64,000 bases of DNA from Streptomyces rapamycinicus NRRL 5491 (GTDB lineage Bacteria > Actinomycetota > Actinomycetes > Streptomycetales > Streptomycetaceae), in assembly GCF_024298965.1 (NCBI RefSeq), contig NZ_CP085193.1, forward strand, positions 2,232,001-2,296,000. Reading direction: 5' to 3'. This document shows positions 39,120 through 47,340 of the stretch, piece after piece (positions within the stretch are counted from its first letter, which is position 1; each line of letters begins with the position of its first letter). Under the pieces are notes generated by a model. That model saw nothing but the letters and a program-made list of their open reading frames with translations, searched no databases and was not told where the DNA came from. Made by a program: the position numbers and the translations under genes.

Positions 39120-39450
39120 CGGGGTGGCCGCGGTCGGGAGGGAGCCGGACCCGTACTGGCGCGGATCACCAGCTCGGGGTCGAACAGCAGCTCACCGGTG
39201 GGCACATCCCGATTGCTGACCAGGGCCAGCACCGTACGGCCGACTTCCAGCGCGAGCCGGTCGGCGGGCTGACGCACCGTGGTGAGCGGAGGGTCCACGA
39301 ACTCGGTGATCATCGTTCCGTCGTACCCCACCACCGAGATGTCCTCGGGCACCGAGCAGCCCTGGCGCCGCACCCCGCGGATGGCGCCGAGCGCCATGTA
39401 GTCACTCGCCGCGACGATCGCGGTGGCACCGAGCCCGAGCAGGGGGTGGC
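39120..39450 (-). pseudogene. LacI-family regulator, C-terminal fragment only
   Basis: The minus strand encodes about 100 residues typical of the end of a LacI/GalR ligand domain: TAIVAASDYMALGAIRG, PEDISVVGYDGTMITEFVDPPLTTVRQP and LVIRASTGP. The DNA-binding domain and the first half of the sensor domain are missing. The frame then runs on through the orphan operator and hairpin to 38696 without family similarity. Decayed gene. Confidence 0.75.
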
Positions 39451-39689
39451 TGCCGGCTGACCGCCCTCGACGGTGTACGACGGCACCACCTCCTCCGCCC
39501 TCGCCCACACCTCCGGAGACGCCGTCTACACCTGGGGGCCCGATTCCCCGGCAAGCACGGCCGGATCACCGTCGACGGGAAGAAGCACACGGTGCGAACC
39601 AGGCCTTCCTCGTCTGCACCCTCGCCGCGACGGGTGTCTTCGCCCACGCGTTCCTGCACGCCCTCGGTGTGACGTCCACGGGCCCCTCG
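39451..39689 (+). other. junction debris between two relics
   Basis: No intact gene. On the plus strand near 39473 a short stretch, SSALAHTSGDAVYTWG, resembles one RCC1-type repeat and stops being meaningful after about 40 residues. This suggests several fused gene fragments. The RCC1 resemblance is weak and is my impression only. Confidence 0.4.
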
Positions 39690-40522
39690 CCACCAGTCGT
39701 TCGACCTGTCGGTGTCACACCCGGCGCCGCCACCTACGGCGCCGTGATGACCGCGACGGTCTTCGCCTTTCTGTCCTGGGCCGGGTTCGAGGCATGCGCG
39801 TCCCTGGGCGAGGAGACCGACGACCCCCGGCGCAACATCCCGCGTGCCCTGGCGGGCAGTGTGTTGCTCACCGGTGTTCTCTACATCCTGATGATGTTCG
39901 TCCAGACCATCGGCTTCGGCACCGACGACAAGGGGGTGAGCGAGTTCGCCGGTACGGAGTCAGCGCTGGTGACGCTCTCCGACAGCTACATGGGCACCTG
40001 GTTCTCGCTCGTCGTCGCCTTCACCGCGGTGGCCTCCGCCTTCGCCGCCGCGCCGTCCTCCTCCGCCGCGGCGTCCCGCATGGTGTTCGCCCTGGCACGC
40101 GACGGCTTCGGTCCGCCGGCGCTCAGCCGGTCCGATCCCGGCACCGGCGCCCCCACCAGGGCCCTGTGGCTGTGCGGCGGTGTGGGAATCACCTTCACCC
40201 TGGTCATGTACGGCGTGGGCACCTCCGCGTTCGACACCTACTACTGGTACGCGACCATCGGAGTGCTGTGCGTCCTGGTGGTCTACGCCCTCGCCGGATT
40301 CGGCGTGATTCCGCGGCCTGGTGCCTGACCGGCGTCGCCATCATCCTCCTGGCTCCCTCGCTCGCACGGCGCATCGGCACCCGCCTCACCAGTGAGCTGC
40401 ACGGGGACACCGCCGTCGGGCCTGAACCGTGCCCGACGGCCGAGGGGCGGCCCGGAAGGACCGCCCCCGACGCGCCACCGGCCAACTACGCCCCCACCGA
40501 TGTCGCTGACCAGGCCGGATAG
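39690..40522 (+). pseudogene. APC-family amino-acid permease, truncated and frameshifted
   Basis: Plus-strand fragments of an amino-acid permease: YGAVMTATVFAFLSWAGFEA, ASLGEETDDPRRNIPRAL, AGSVLLTGVLYILMMF, and ASRMVFALARDGFGPPALS. The N-terminal helices are missing, and the first frame stops at 40328. Recognisable membrane residues (TGVAIILLAPSLARRIG) continue in another frame to 40522, so there is at least one frameshift near 40315. Not functional. Confidence 0.75.
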
Positions 40523-40540
40523 CGAAACGCCGCTGGAGTG

Positions 40541-41506
40541 CTAGGCGAGCTGGAGGTCCACCCGCACCGCGATCTCGTCCCACATCCCCGCGCATTCACG
40601 GGCGAGGCTGGCGACGATGCCGCTGCAGTGCGGCGGCACGTTCGCGATGATCTCCTGCCACTCCTCCGCGCTGAGCATGTTGATGTTGAGCAGCCGGAGC
40701 AGCCTGCGGCCCGTTTCGTTGAACCGCAGGGCGGGGTCCGAGGTGAGGCGGTGCACGGCCGCGAGGCGGTCGGCCATCGGGACCACCTCGGCGGTGGCCG
40801 CGCCCGCCGTGGACCGGCTCAGCGCCTCGGTCCGCCGGCCCCCGGCCTTCGCCGTGCCGCGCGCCTTCGGAAGGGGGTCCTCGCCCCTGCTCATACGGTT
40901 CCTGACGTCCCGTGCGGTCTCCGGGGAGATGCCCGCGGCCCGGGCGATCTGGCGCAGCGACAGACCTGGGTTCGCCGTGATCAGCCTGCTCGCCAGTTCG
41001 CGCCCGGCGGCGCTGTTGATGGGACGGACCCGGCCGTCCTGGCCGATCCGGCTGCCACTGGCCGTCTCCTCGGCCGATGTCCGACGCCGGATCTCCGCGA
41101 CGGTACCCGCCGAGATACCGGAGACCGACGCGATCATGCGGTCCGACCACTGGGGGTGCGACACGATGATGCGCGCGGCCGCGGACTTCCGGTCCGCCAT
41201 CGACAGCGGCAGGCCATGGGTGATGTTGGAGCCGACGGCCAGGACGAACGCGTCGGCCTTGCTGCCGTCGAAGAACTTGACGCTGATCTTCTCGGCGCCG
41301 CGGAGCTCCGCGGCCCGTAGCCGGTGGGCACCGTCGACCACCCGCATCGTGGACCGGTGAACGATGATGGGCGGTAAGGTGACTTCCGTCTCCGCCAGCG
41401 CTTGGATGTGCTCCGGGTCCTCCCCTGAACTCCGCGGTGACTCCGCCGTCGAAATCGACGCGATGTCGACTTCGACGACCACTTCCTCAAGTTGCTGCTC
41501 GAACAT
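40541..41506 (-). CDS. StrR-family pathway-specific transcriptional activator
   Basis: About 321 residues. The N-terminal half is a ParB/sulfiredoxin-like domain typical of StrR, Bbr and Tei15*: EDPEHIQALAETEVTLPPI, VHRSTMRVVDGAHRLRAAEL, SNITHGLPLSMADRKSAA. The central helix-turn-helix region has SDRMIASVSGISAGTVAEIR and RPINSAAGRELASRLI, followed by SLRQIARAAGISPETARDVR and a GEDP motif. I chose the ATG at 41506 because GGGGGG lies 8 bases upstream; a GTG at 41581 would add 25 residues without family features. It closes the cluster on the right and is the natural candidate to bind the three GTCCAA-N17-TTGGAC boxes. The upstream region holds a TTCGCGA-AA-TCGCGAA palindrome, possibly for upstream control. 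Confidence 0.93.
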   Translation of the reverse strand: MFEQQLEEVVVEVDIASISTAESPRSSGEDPEHIQALAETEVTLPPIIVHRSTMRVVDGAHRLRAAELRGAEKISVKFFDGSKADAFVLAVGSNITHGLPLSMADRKSAAARIIVSHPQWSDRMIASVSGISAGTVAEIRRRTSAEETASGSRIGQDGRVRPINSAAGRELASRLITANPGLSLRQIARAAGISPETARDVRNRMSRGEDPLPKARGTAKAGGRRTEALSRSTAGAATAEVVPMADRLAAVHRLTSDPALRFNETGRRLLRLLNINMLSAEEWQEIIANVPPHCSGIVASLARECAGMWDEIAVRVDLQLA

Positions 41507-42036
41507 CGCCAACCCCCCGCTCCAAGGCGAGCTCGCCTCGAAAGGAATTTCTATCCGGGGGGCGGCAGGCACACTTTGCACACCACTTCGAAGATCGCCG
41601 ATCGTGGCCGATCAATATCGACCACCCCCCGTTGCCCCACTTCGCGAAATCGCGAAAGGCCGTTCAATCTTTCGACGCAGACTCTAACAGCGGTCAGGCG
41701 GTTTGACACCCCGTATCCGCGCGCGGCGCGCCGCGGTTACTCAACTAGAACTCATGGTTTCGGATCGGGCGATCACCAGCGGGAGCCATGGCGTTCTGTA
41801 CGTGCTCACTGATACCAGCGGGACGATACGCGTCACATGAGGTGAATGCGGCTCCGTTCAGCCACTCACCTGGCCTTTCGCGTTCGTTCCCGGAGCCCTG
41901 GAGGGTGCATGAAATGCTTTCATGGGGCATGCGGGAACGCCAAATCGGGGGAATCGCGAGAATGTCGCTCGGGAATCCATGCGGCGTCCCGCCGGCGGGA
42001 CAGAAAGCATTGGCTAGAGGTTCTACGGAGCGCTGT
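41507..42036. other. 530-bp intergenic region with two palindromes, strR-like promoter region
   Basis: No convincing gene on either strand; the base composition is visibly lower in GC than the neighbours. It holds a perfect inverted repeat TTCGCGA-AA-TCGCGAA at 41641-41656 and another, CATGAAA-TGC-TTTCATG, at 41908-41924. A GC-only palindromic stretch lies around 41720. The right part is the 3' flank of the LmbU-like gene. Confidence 0.6.
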
Positions 42037-42639
42037 TTACGCCCCCAGGGCAGGCGGGTCGGCGGCGGGTCCGGGAATATGCGGGACCGGGTCGTCGGCC
42101 GCCTCGTCCAGCATTTGAACGATCCAATCCATAAGCCCGAGACCGGCGATCTCCGCCGCGCGCTCCCAGCGGATTCTGCGCTCGGCGACCACGTTCACCT
42201 GTACAACGCCCGGCTCCTGTGCGGCTTCCGGCGACTGACGCCGCATCCGTATCTGCCGGCGTAACGCATTGCGGGTCCAGCCGCCCTCCTCGGCCCGGGT
42301 CAGCCACTCGTCCTGCTCGGCCTCGGGGAGGGCGGCCACTTCCGCGTGGTGCTGAAAGCTCAGCTTGCCCCGCCGCCTGCCCGGCTCGAACTTGCGTGCC
42401 ACCCAGGCGTAGTTGCGCAGCGTCTGATAGTCGAGCGAGGTCTGCTTCAGCGCCTGGCGGTAGCGGTCGGGGTAGTGCTCCTGGCCGAAGATGAGCCAAT
42501 CGCCCAGCCACCACGTGGAGGAGTCGGCGATGACGTGGATCTGCTGGCCGAGGTGGCGCCACTCGGACAGCGGCAGATCGGGAGGGAGTGACAATCCCGT
42601 TCGCCGGGTGGTCGTCCGCCCGTTCGCGGGGATGGACAT
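42037..42639 (-). CDS. LmbU-family regulator
   Basis: A 200-residue member of the LmbU/NovE/HrmB family of antibiotic-cluster activators. Typical stretches: GLSLPPDLPLSEWRHLGQQI, DSSTWWLGDWLIFGQEHYPD, LDYQTLRNYAWVARKFEP, RRRGKLSFQHHAEVAALP, and EEGGWTRNALRRQIRMRR (putative HTH region). The ATG at 42639 has GAGGTG upstream; an in-frame upstream start at 42795 is less likely. It lies 530 bp beyond the StrR-like gene in the same direction and is divergent from a small zinc-ribbon gene. It may belong to the same biosynthetic cluster, as a second activator, or to a separate remnant. Confidence 0.88.
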   Translation of the reverse strand: MSIPANGRTTTRRTGLSLPPDLPLSEWRHLGQQIHVIADSSTWWLGDWLIFGQEHYPDRYRQALKQTSLDYQTLRNYAWVARKFEPGRRRGKLSFQHHAEVAALPEAEQDEWLTRAEEGGWTRNALRRQIRMRRQSPEAAQEPGVVQVNVVAERRIRWERAAEIAGLGLMDWIVQMLDEAADDPVPHIPGPAADPPALGA

Positions 42640-42718
42640 CGTGCACACCTCACCTGCCCTCGTCTTCGGCGGCCTCATCCTCCACAGCGGGGGGTTTCGG
42701 CGAGGTTTCATCGCACCT

Positions 42719-42736
42719 GGCCGGTTTCCACCGGCC
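42719..42736. promoter_or_regulatory. inverted repeat in the LmbU / zinc-ribbon divergent region
   Basis: GGCCGGT-TTCC-ACCGGCC is a perfect 7-bp inverted repeat, located 80 bp upstream of the LmbU-like start and 120 bp upstream of the zinc-ribbon gene. It is operator-like; the binding protein is unknown. Confidence 0.45.
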
Positions 42737-42855
42737 GAGAACCACGTGACACACGGGCAACGGCGGAGGGCGTTACGGTTCCGAAACCCACGCACCGATC
42801 TACTGGGCGGATGGACGCGGAATCAGTCTCACCGCGAGCCGGCAGAGGAGGCTAC

Positions 42856-43149
42856 ATGGACACCGCAGCCCGGCGGTGTGCCGAATGCGGCGCCGAGTTC
42901 ACCTGGACCAGCAGGAACCCGACGCGCAGGTTCTGCGGCTCCAGATGCAAGACCCGGTGGTGGCGGGCCCACCGCCGCGGCACGGCCACCGCGGACACCG
43001 CGGACCGGCCGCACCACCGGTCGCAGGCGGCGCCGGTGCCCCCGCTCAGCACCGGCCATGAGTGCCCGAACTGCGGTCAGCACATCACCGTGCTCAACCT
43101 GATCGTCGCGTCCGACGGCGGTTCCGGCTCCGGTACGCTCACCGGCTGA
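42856..43149 (+). CDS. small zinc-ribbon protein, unknown function
   Basis: A 97-residue protein. The ATG at 42856 follows GAGGAGG. It has two Cys clusters: CAECG with FCGSRCKTRWWRAH (a four-Cys ribbon in residues 7-35) and a C-terminal CPNCGQHI pair near residue 75. The basic stretch between them suggests nucleic-acid or protein binding. I do not recognise a named family. Its divergence from the LmbU-like gene, and an 11-bp convergent overlap with the LLM oxidoreductase stop, are the only context clues. Confidence 0.7.
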   Translation: MDTAARRCAECGAEFTWTSRNPTRRFCGSRCKTRWWRAHRRGTATADTADRPHHRSQAAPVPPLSTGHECPNCGQHITVLNLIVASDGGSGSGTLTG

Positions 43150-44182
43150 CGTCCGGCCGCAGGGCGGGCAGCACCGCGGAGCCGACGCTCTCGATCAGCT
43201 CGGTGGGCGGATCGTAGGAACCGACGTGCTGGAGGAACACATCGGTCACCCCGTCGGCGTGCAGCGCGATGAGCCGTTCGGCGATCTCCTTGGCGGTTCC
43301 GAAGAGGCAGAACTCCTGGGCGAAACGCAGGGCCGTCTCGTCGCTCACCCAGGCCGAGCAGATCTCGACGGCCGCGTCCCAGTCCTCGGCGTGGACGAGG
43401 TCCGGATAGACCCCCTCCACCCGCGCCGGGACGTCCAGTTCGATCCCGGCCAGGGCGAGGAAGGGCGCTCCGCCGTTCTGGGCGATCGACGCGCAGATCG
43501 GCTTGAGCAGCCGGGCATCGGCCGCCACGTCGTCGGTCACCGCGCAGAACGCCGAGACGGTCAGCGGGATCGCCTCCGTGGTGCGCCCCGCGGCCCCGGC
43601 GCCCTCCCGCACCCGGGCGGTGGCACTGGCGAGCGTCGTCCGCGAGACACCGCTGAGCAGGATGACACCATCGGCGATCTCCCCGGCGAGCCGCAGATTC
43701 CGGGGGCCGCTGGCGGCCACGTGGAGCGGTACGTCCGGATCCGGGTCCCGGAGCCGGGACCGTACGCCGTTGAAGTCACACTCCTGCCCCTGGAGAAGCG
43801 CCCGCAGGGTGGCGATCCCGGCGCGCAGCTCGGCCCCCGTACTGGAGCGCATGCCGATGGGGCCGACCGAGCTGTTGCCCACGCCGAGGCCGAGGGTGAA
43901 CCGGCCGGGGGCCAGCTCGGCGACGCTGCGCGCGGCCGAGGCGACGACGGCCGGGTGCCGGGTGACGAGGTTGGTGACCGCGCTGCCCAGACCGATCCGT
44001 TCCGTGCCCAGCGCGGCGGCGGTCAGGGCCATGAACACATCCCGCCACAGCAGCTGGGAGTCGGGGAACCACACCTGGTCGAAGCCCAGTTCCTCCGCGC
44101 GCCGGGCGGTCCCGGCCAGCCGGTCCACCCGGTCGCACGGCGGTATGCGGACACCGACTCGTATCCCGCTCTTCTCGTTCAC
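43139..44182 (-). CDS. LLM-class (F420- or FMN-dependent) oxidoreductase
   Basis: A 347-residue luciferase-like TIM-barrel enzyme. The GTG at 44182 follows AGGAGAG. Family features are RRAEELGFDQVWFPDSQLLW, ERIGLGSAVTNLVTRHPAV, AELAPGRFTLGLGVGNSS, and VPLHVAASGPRNLRLAGEIADGV. Such enzymes use F420H2/F420 (as in methylene-H4MPT reductase-like dehydrogenases) or FMNH2. The sequence does not settle which, though the actinobacterial setting favours F420. It reads in the same direction as the MHS transporter, 51 bp downstream, probably one operon for uptake and oxidation of a small substrate. Confidence 0.85.
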   Translation of the reverse strand: MNEKSGIRVGVRIPPCDRVDRLAGTARRAEELGFDQVWFPDSQLLWRDVFMALTAAALGTERIGLGSAVTNLVTRHPAVVASAARSVAELAPGRFTLGLGVGNSSVGPIGMRSSTGAELRAGIATLRALLQGQECDFNGVRSRLRDPDPDVPLHVAASGPRNLRLAGEIADGVILLSGVSRTTLASATARVREGAGAAGRTTEAIPLTVSAFCAVTDDVAADARLLKPICASIAQNGGAPFLALAGIELDVPARVEGVYPDLVHAEDWDAAVEICSAWVSDETALRFAQEFCLFGTAKEIAERLIALHADGVTDVFLQHVGSYDPPTELIESVGSAVLPALRPDVSR

Positions 44183-44233
44183 GCTCTCCTCCTGAGGGGT
44201 TGGTGTGAGTGCTTGGTACGGCACGACGCAGGC

Positions 44234-45577
44234 TCAACCCACCTGCGCGGTATCGCTGTCGGCCACCTGCGGAGCCGGAAGGCGCGGTGACTCCTCGGTG
44301 TCGTCCGCTTCCCGCAGGAACAGGCCCGCCACCACCGAGACGGCCGACATCGCGGCCATGTACACCGCGATGCCCACCCATCCGCCGGTGGTGTGCAGCA
44401 GATAGGTGGCGATGTCGGGAGAGAACGCGTTCCCGGCGATCAGCCCGACGGTGAAGCCGATCGACATGCCGGTGAACCTCAGCCGCGCCGGGAAGACCTG
44501 TGAGAAGTACGCCGGGACCACGCCGTAGTTGGCGGAGTAGCCGATGAACAGCAGGGTGAAGCCCAGCAGCATCAGCCCGTAACTCCGCGTCTGGAGCAGC
44601 GCCAGCCAGACGAACGGCAGCACGATCAGCGAGGCGGCCCCGGCGATGAAGACCCTGCGGTTTCCGAACCGGTCCGCCAGCTTTCCGGCGAGCGGCACGC
44701 AGACGATGATGACGAGGGTGGCCGGCAGCAGCACGGCGATCATGGCGTCCTTGTCCAGGTGCAGCCCGGTGCGGGCGTACTCCAGGCTGTAGACGGTCGC
44801 CAGTGTGAAGGCCACCCCGGCACTCAGAATGGCGGCGGCCATCAGCACGACCCGCCCACCGCACTCGCGGAACACCTCGACCACGGGCAGCCGGTCCACC
44901 GCGTTCCGCGCCTTGACCGCCTCGAACTCGGGGCTCTCCTCCAGACCGAGCCGCACGAACAGACCCACGCCGACGAGCACCGCGCTCAGCAGGAACGGAA
45001 CCCGCCAGCCCCATGAGTGCAGCTGGTCGTCCGGAAGCTGGAGCACCCCGAGGAAGACGAGGTTGGCCAGGAGCAGCCCGGCCGAGGTCCCGGTATTGAT
45101 CAGCGAGCCCCGGAACCCGCGTTTCTCACGCGCACCGTGTTCGATGGTCATCAGGACCGCCCCGCCGTATTCGCCACCGACGGAGAACCCCTGGGCGAGC
45201 CTGGCGACGATCAGCAGGACCGGCGCCGCGATCCCCACCTGACGGTAGGTGGGCAGCAGACCCACCGCGAAGGTGGCGATGCCCATCAGCCCCAATGTGG
45301 CCACCAGCGTGGACTTCCGGCCCAGGCGGTCGCCGAAGTGGCCGAACACCACCGCGCCGACCGGCCGGGCCAGGAAGCCGATGGCGAAGGTCGACAGCGA
45401 GAGCAGAGTGCCCGTCACCGGGTCCGAGGTGGGGAAGAAGAGCTTGGCGAACACCACGGACGAGGCCAGTCCGTAGATGGAGAAGTCGTAGTACTCGACG
45501 GTGGTGCCGATCCAGCCGGCGACCAGCGCTCTGGTGCTCTGGTCCCGGCCGGGTTCACGAACATCGGTTGCTGTCAT
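44234..45577 (-). CDS. MHS-family MFS transporter (metabolite/H+ symporter)
   Basis: A 447-residue, twelve-helix transporter. The ATG at 45577 was chosen because family similarity (WIGTTVEYYDFSIYGLAS) begins soon after. Signature loops: FGHFGDRLGRKSTLV between helices 2 and 3; RLAQGFSVGGEYGGAVL; and the second repeat, AGKLADRFGNRRVF. The MHS group imports organic acids such as dicarboxylates, shikimate and aromatic acids. It is paired with the LLM oxidoreductase downstream. The IS110-family element begins within roughly 50 bp upstream of the start, so its promoter has been interrupted or replaced. Confidence 0.9.
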   Translation of the reverse strand: MTATDVREPGRDQSTRALVAGWIGTTVEYYDFSIYGLASSVVFAKLFFPTSDPVTGTLLSLSTFAIGFLARPVGAVVFGHFGDRLGRKSTLVATLGLMGIATFAVGLLPTYRQVGIAAPVLLIVARLAQGFSVGGEYGGAVLMTIEHGAREKRGFRGSLINTGTSAGLLLANLVFLGVLQLPDDQLHSWGWRVPFLLSAVLVGVGLFVRLGLEESPEFEAVKARNAVDRLPVVEVFRECGGRVVLMAAAILSAGVAFTLATVYSLEYARTGLHLDKDAMIAVLLPATLVIIVCVPLAGKLADRFGNRRVFIAGAASLIVLPFVWLALLQTRSYGLMLLGFTLLFIGYSANYGVVPAYFSQVFPARLRFTGMSIGFTVGLIAGNAFSPDIATYLLHTTGGWVGIAVYMAAMSAVSVVAGLFLREADDTEESPRLPAPQVADSDTAQVG

Positions 45578-45599
45578 GAGGGTCCTACCTTTCAAGGGT

Positions 45600-47035
45600 G
45601 GTTGCTCTGGTCATTCGTAAGATCGGAGGGCCCAGGGGTTCTGGGTATGGCTGGCATGTGGGCGCCGTTGGCAAGGCTCAAAGGACTTGGCCGCCCGGGA
45701 CCCCGCGACGACTCGACCGCCAATTGGGAGACGCGACTCGATCGCTGCTGTAGGACAACGTCGGCGAGGTCGTCTGCGGGTGACATGTGAGACGGCGAGC
45801 TGGCGGAGGTGGCCGTGCCCGAGATCTGGGCCGGAGTGGACATCGGCAAGGAACACCACCACTGCGTGGTGATCAACGCGGACGGCGAACGGCTGCTGTC
45901 GCGCCGGGTCCTGAACGATGAGACCGAGTTGCTTCACCTCATCGGCGATGTCCTGGCGATATCCGCGGACGTGCTGTGGGCCGTCGATCTCAACCACGGC
46001 GGAGCTGCCCTGCTGATCTGCCTGCTCCTCAGCCACGATCAGCCGATGGCCTATCTGACCGGCCTGGCAGTCCACCGTGCCTCGGCCACCTACAAGGGCG
46101 AAGGCAAGACGGACGCGAAGGACGCCTTTGTCATCGCCGACCAGGCCCGCGTTCGCCGGGACCTCGGGCTGCTGAGGCCCGGTGACGAGATCGCTGTCGA
46201 CCTGCGCACGCTGACCAACCGGCGCCTTGACGTGGTCTTCGACCGCACCCGGCAGATCAACCGGCTCCGCGCCCAACTGCTGGAGATCTTCCCCGCGTTG
46301 GAGCGGTCGCTGGACCTGGTCAATAAAGGCCCGGTGATGCTGCTGACCGGCTACCAGACCCCGGCCGCGATCCGCCGCGCCGGCGTCCAGCGGATCGAGA
46401 CCTGGCTGAAGAACCGCAAGGTCCGCGGTGCCGCGGCGCTGGCGAAGACGGTTGTGGAGGCCGCCCGGGCCCAGATGACCGCACTGCCCGGCGAGAAGCT
46501 GGCGGCCGCCATGGTGGTCCGCCTCGCGAAGGGGGTGATGGCCCTTGATGAGGAGATCGTCGGGCTTGACGCCCTGATCGAGGCCACGTTTCGCGAGCAT
46601 CCGCACGCCGAGGTGATCCGTAGCCTGCCCGGTATGGGCCCCAAGCTCGGCGCCGAATTCATCGCCGCGACCGGCGGTGACATGGACGCCTTCGGCAGCG
46701 CCGACCGCCTGGCCGGCTTCGCCGGCCTTGCCCCCAGGCCCCGTGACTCCGGCCGCGTCAGCGGCAACCTGCGCCGCCCCCGGCGCTACCACCGCGGACT
46801 GCTGCGGTCGATGTACCTCTCGGCGATGGTCAGCATCACGACATGCCCCGCGTCCAAGGCGTACTACCAGCGGAAGAGAAGCGAGGGTAAGGGCCACAAG
46901 CAGGCCCTGCTCGCGCTCGCCCGCCGCAGGCTCAACGTCCTGTGGGCGATGATCCGTGACGGACAGTGCTACCAAGGTTCACCTCCCGTCACGACTGCGG
47001 CTTGACATCACGATTGGGAAGTCCTTTGTCCTTCA
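45600..47035 (+). mobile_element. IS110-family insertion sequence
   Basis: One intact transposase gene with about 200 bp of noncoding DNA upstream and about 30 bp downstream (ending near CACGATTGGGAAGTCC). IS110 elements lack terminal inverted repeats and do not make clear target duplications, so the ends are approximate. The upstream noncoding part is where IS110 elements of this arrangement carry the structured bridge RNA. It inserted between the MHS transporter and its likely promoter-operator at 47190. Confidence 0.75.
45815..47005 (+). CDS. IS110-family transposase (DEDD recombinase)
   Basis: About 396 residues. The N-terminal RuvC-like DEDD domain has the first Asp in WAGVDIGKEHHHC, and GEGKTDAKDAFVIADQARVR provides further acidic residues. 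The C-terminal transposase_20 domain has LPGMGPKLGAEFIAATGGD, GFAGLAPRPRDSG, and the serine-containing RSMYLSAMVS region. A GTG at 45815 follows GCGGAGG at 5 bases; the in-frame GTG at 45809 is possible. It looks intact and full length, so the element may be active. Confidence 0.93.
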   Translation: MPEIWAGVDIGKEHHHCVVINADGERLLSRRVLNDETELLHLIGDVLAISADVLWAVDLNHGGAALLICLLLSHDQPMAYLTGLAVHRASATYKGEGKTDAKDAFVIADQARVRRDLGLLRPGDEIAVDLRTLTNRRLDVVFDRTRQINRLRAQLLEIFPALERSLDLVNKGPVMLLTGYQTPAAIRRAGVQRIETWLKNRKVRGAAALAKTVVEAARAQMTALPGEKLAAAMVVRLAKGVMALDEEIVGLDALIEATFREHPHAEVIRSLPGMGPKLGAEFIAATGGDMDAFGSADRLAGFAGLAPRPRDSGRVSGNLRRPRRYHRGLLRSMYLSAMVSITTCPASKAYYQRKRSEGKGHKQALLALARRRLNVLWAMIRDGQCYQGSPPVTTAA

Positions 47036-47189
47036 GAAGCGGTCCGTGGGGACGGGAGAGGGACGAGAAAGGGACGGGCGGGGCGACGCCTAGGGGTGTC
47101 CGGCGGTACGCGTACGCCTGCGGCGGGGCTGCTCCCCTCCCCACCGGACACCGGGCCGAGGCAAGGTCGGCTCAGCGATCGCAAGTGGG

Positions 47190-47252
47190 TCGTACTATGT
47201 ACCGTTCGCTGTATGACGTCAAGGTCGCTGACAACGGCGCCCTGAAGGGGCG
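47190..47252 (-). promoter_or_regulatory. promoter with operator-like core, oriented toward the MHS transporter
   Basis: On the minus strand a TTGACG (-35-like) lies 15-17 bases before TACATAGT, which is part of GTACATAGTACGACC at 47190-47204. The core is almost the same as the one at 51230-51246 (GTACAAAGTACGACC), with its CGTAC/GTACG symmetry, so both are probably bound by the same regulator, plausibly the TetR protein encoded next door. Its natural leftward target is now separated by the IS. Confidence 0.6.
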
Positions 47253-47295
47253 CGGGGAACTGCGCGACCAGCCACGACGGCGCCGCAGACGATCG
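47237..47295. repeat. Streptomyces intergenic repeat
   Basis: The core GGGGCGCGGGGAACTGCGCG followed by ACCAGCCACGACGGCGCC is a sequence repeated widely between genes in Streptomyces, as I recall. It is GC-rich with hairpin potential and is usually found at gene ends. It supports the genus assignment. Confidence 0.65.
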
Positions 47296-47340
47296 ACGGC
47301 GTCTCGGGGCACTTCCAGCGGAGTGCTCAGGTGGCGCGGC

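Larger units (their letters stand above)
47006..47340. other. IS right flank with hairpin, operator and Streptomyces-type intergenic repeat
   Basis: No gene. From left to right: the end of the IS; a long inverted repeat (GGTGTCCGG near 47095 with its complement near 47145); the promoter-operator at 47190-47252; and a widespread Streptomyces intergenic repeat at 47237-47295 (GGGGCGCGGGGAACTGCGCG, followed by ACCAGCCACGACGGCGCC). I have seen the latter in many Streptomyces genomes. The TetR gene's 3' end follows. Confidence 0.65.

Noticed and set aside
42023..42646. Minus-strand frame of 207 residues overlapping the LmbU-like gene
   Set aside because: The neighbouring frame 42037-42639 carries the full LmbU-family sequence and a good ribosome site; this one is a shadow.
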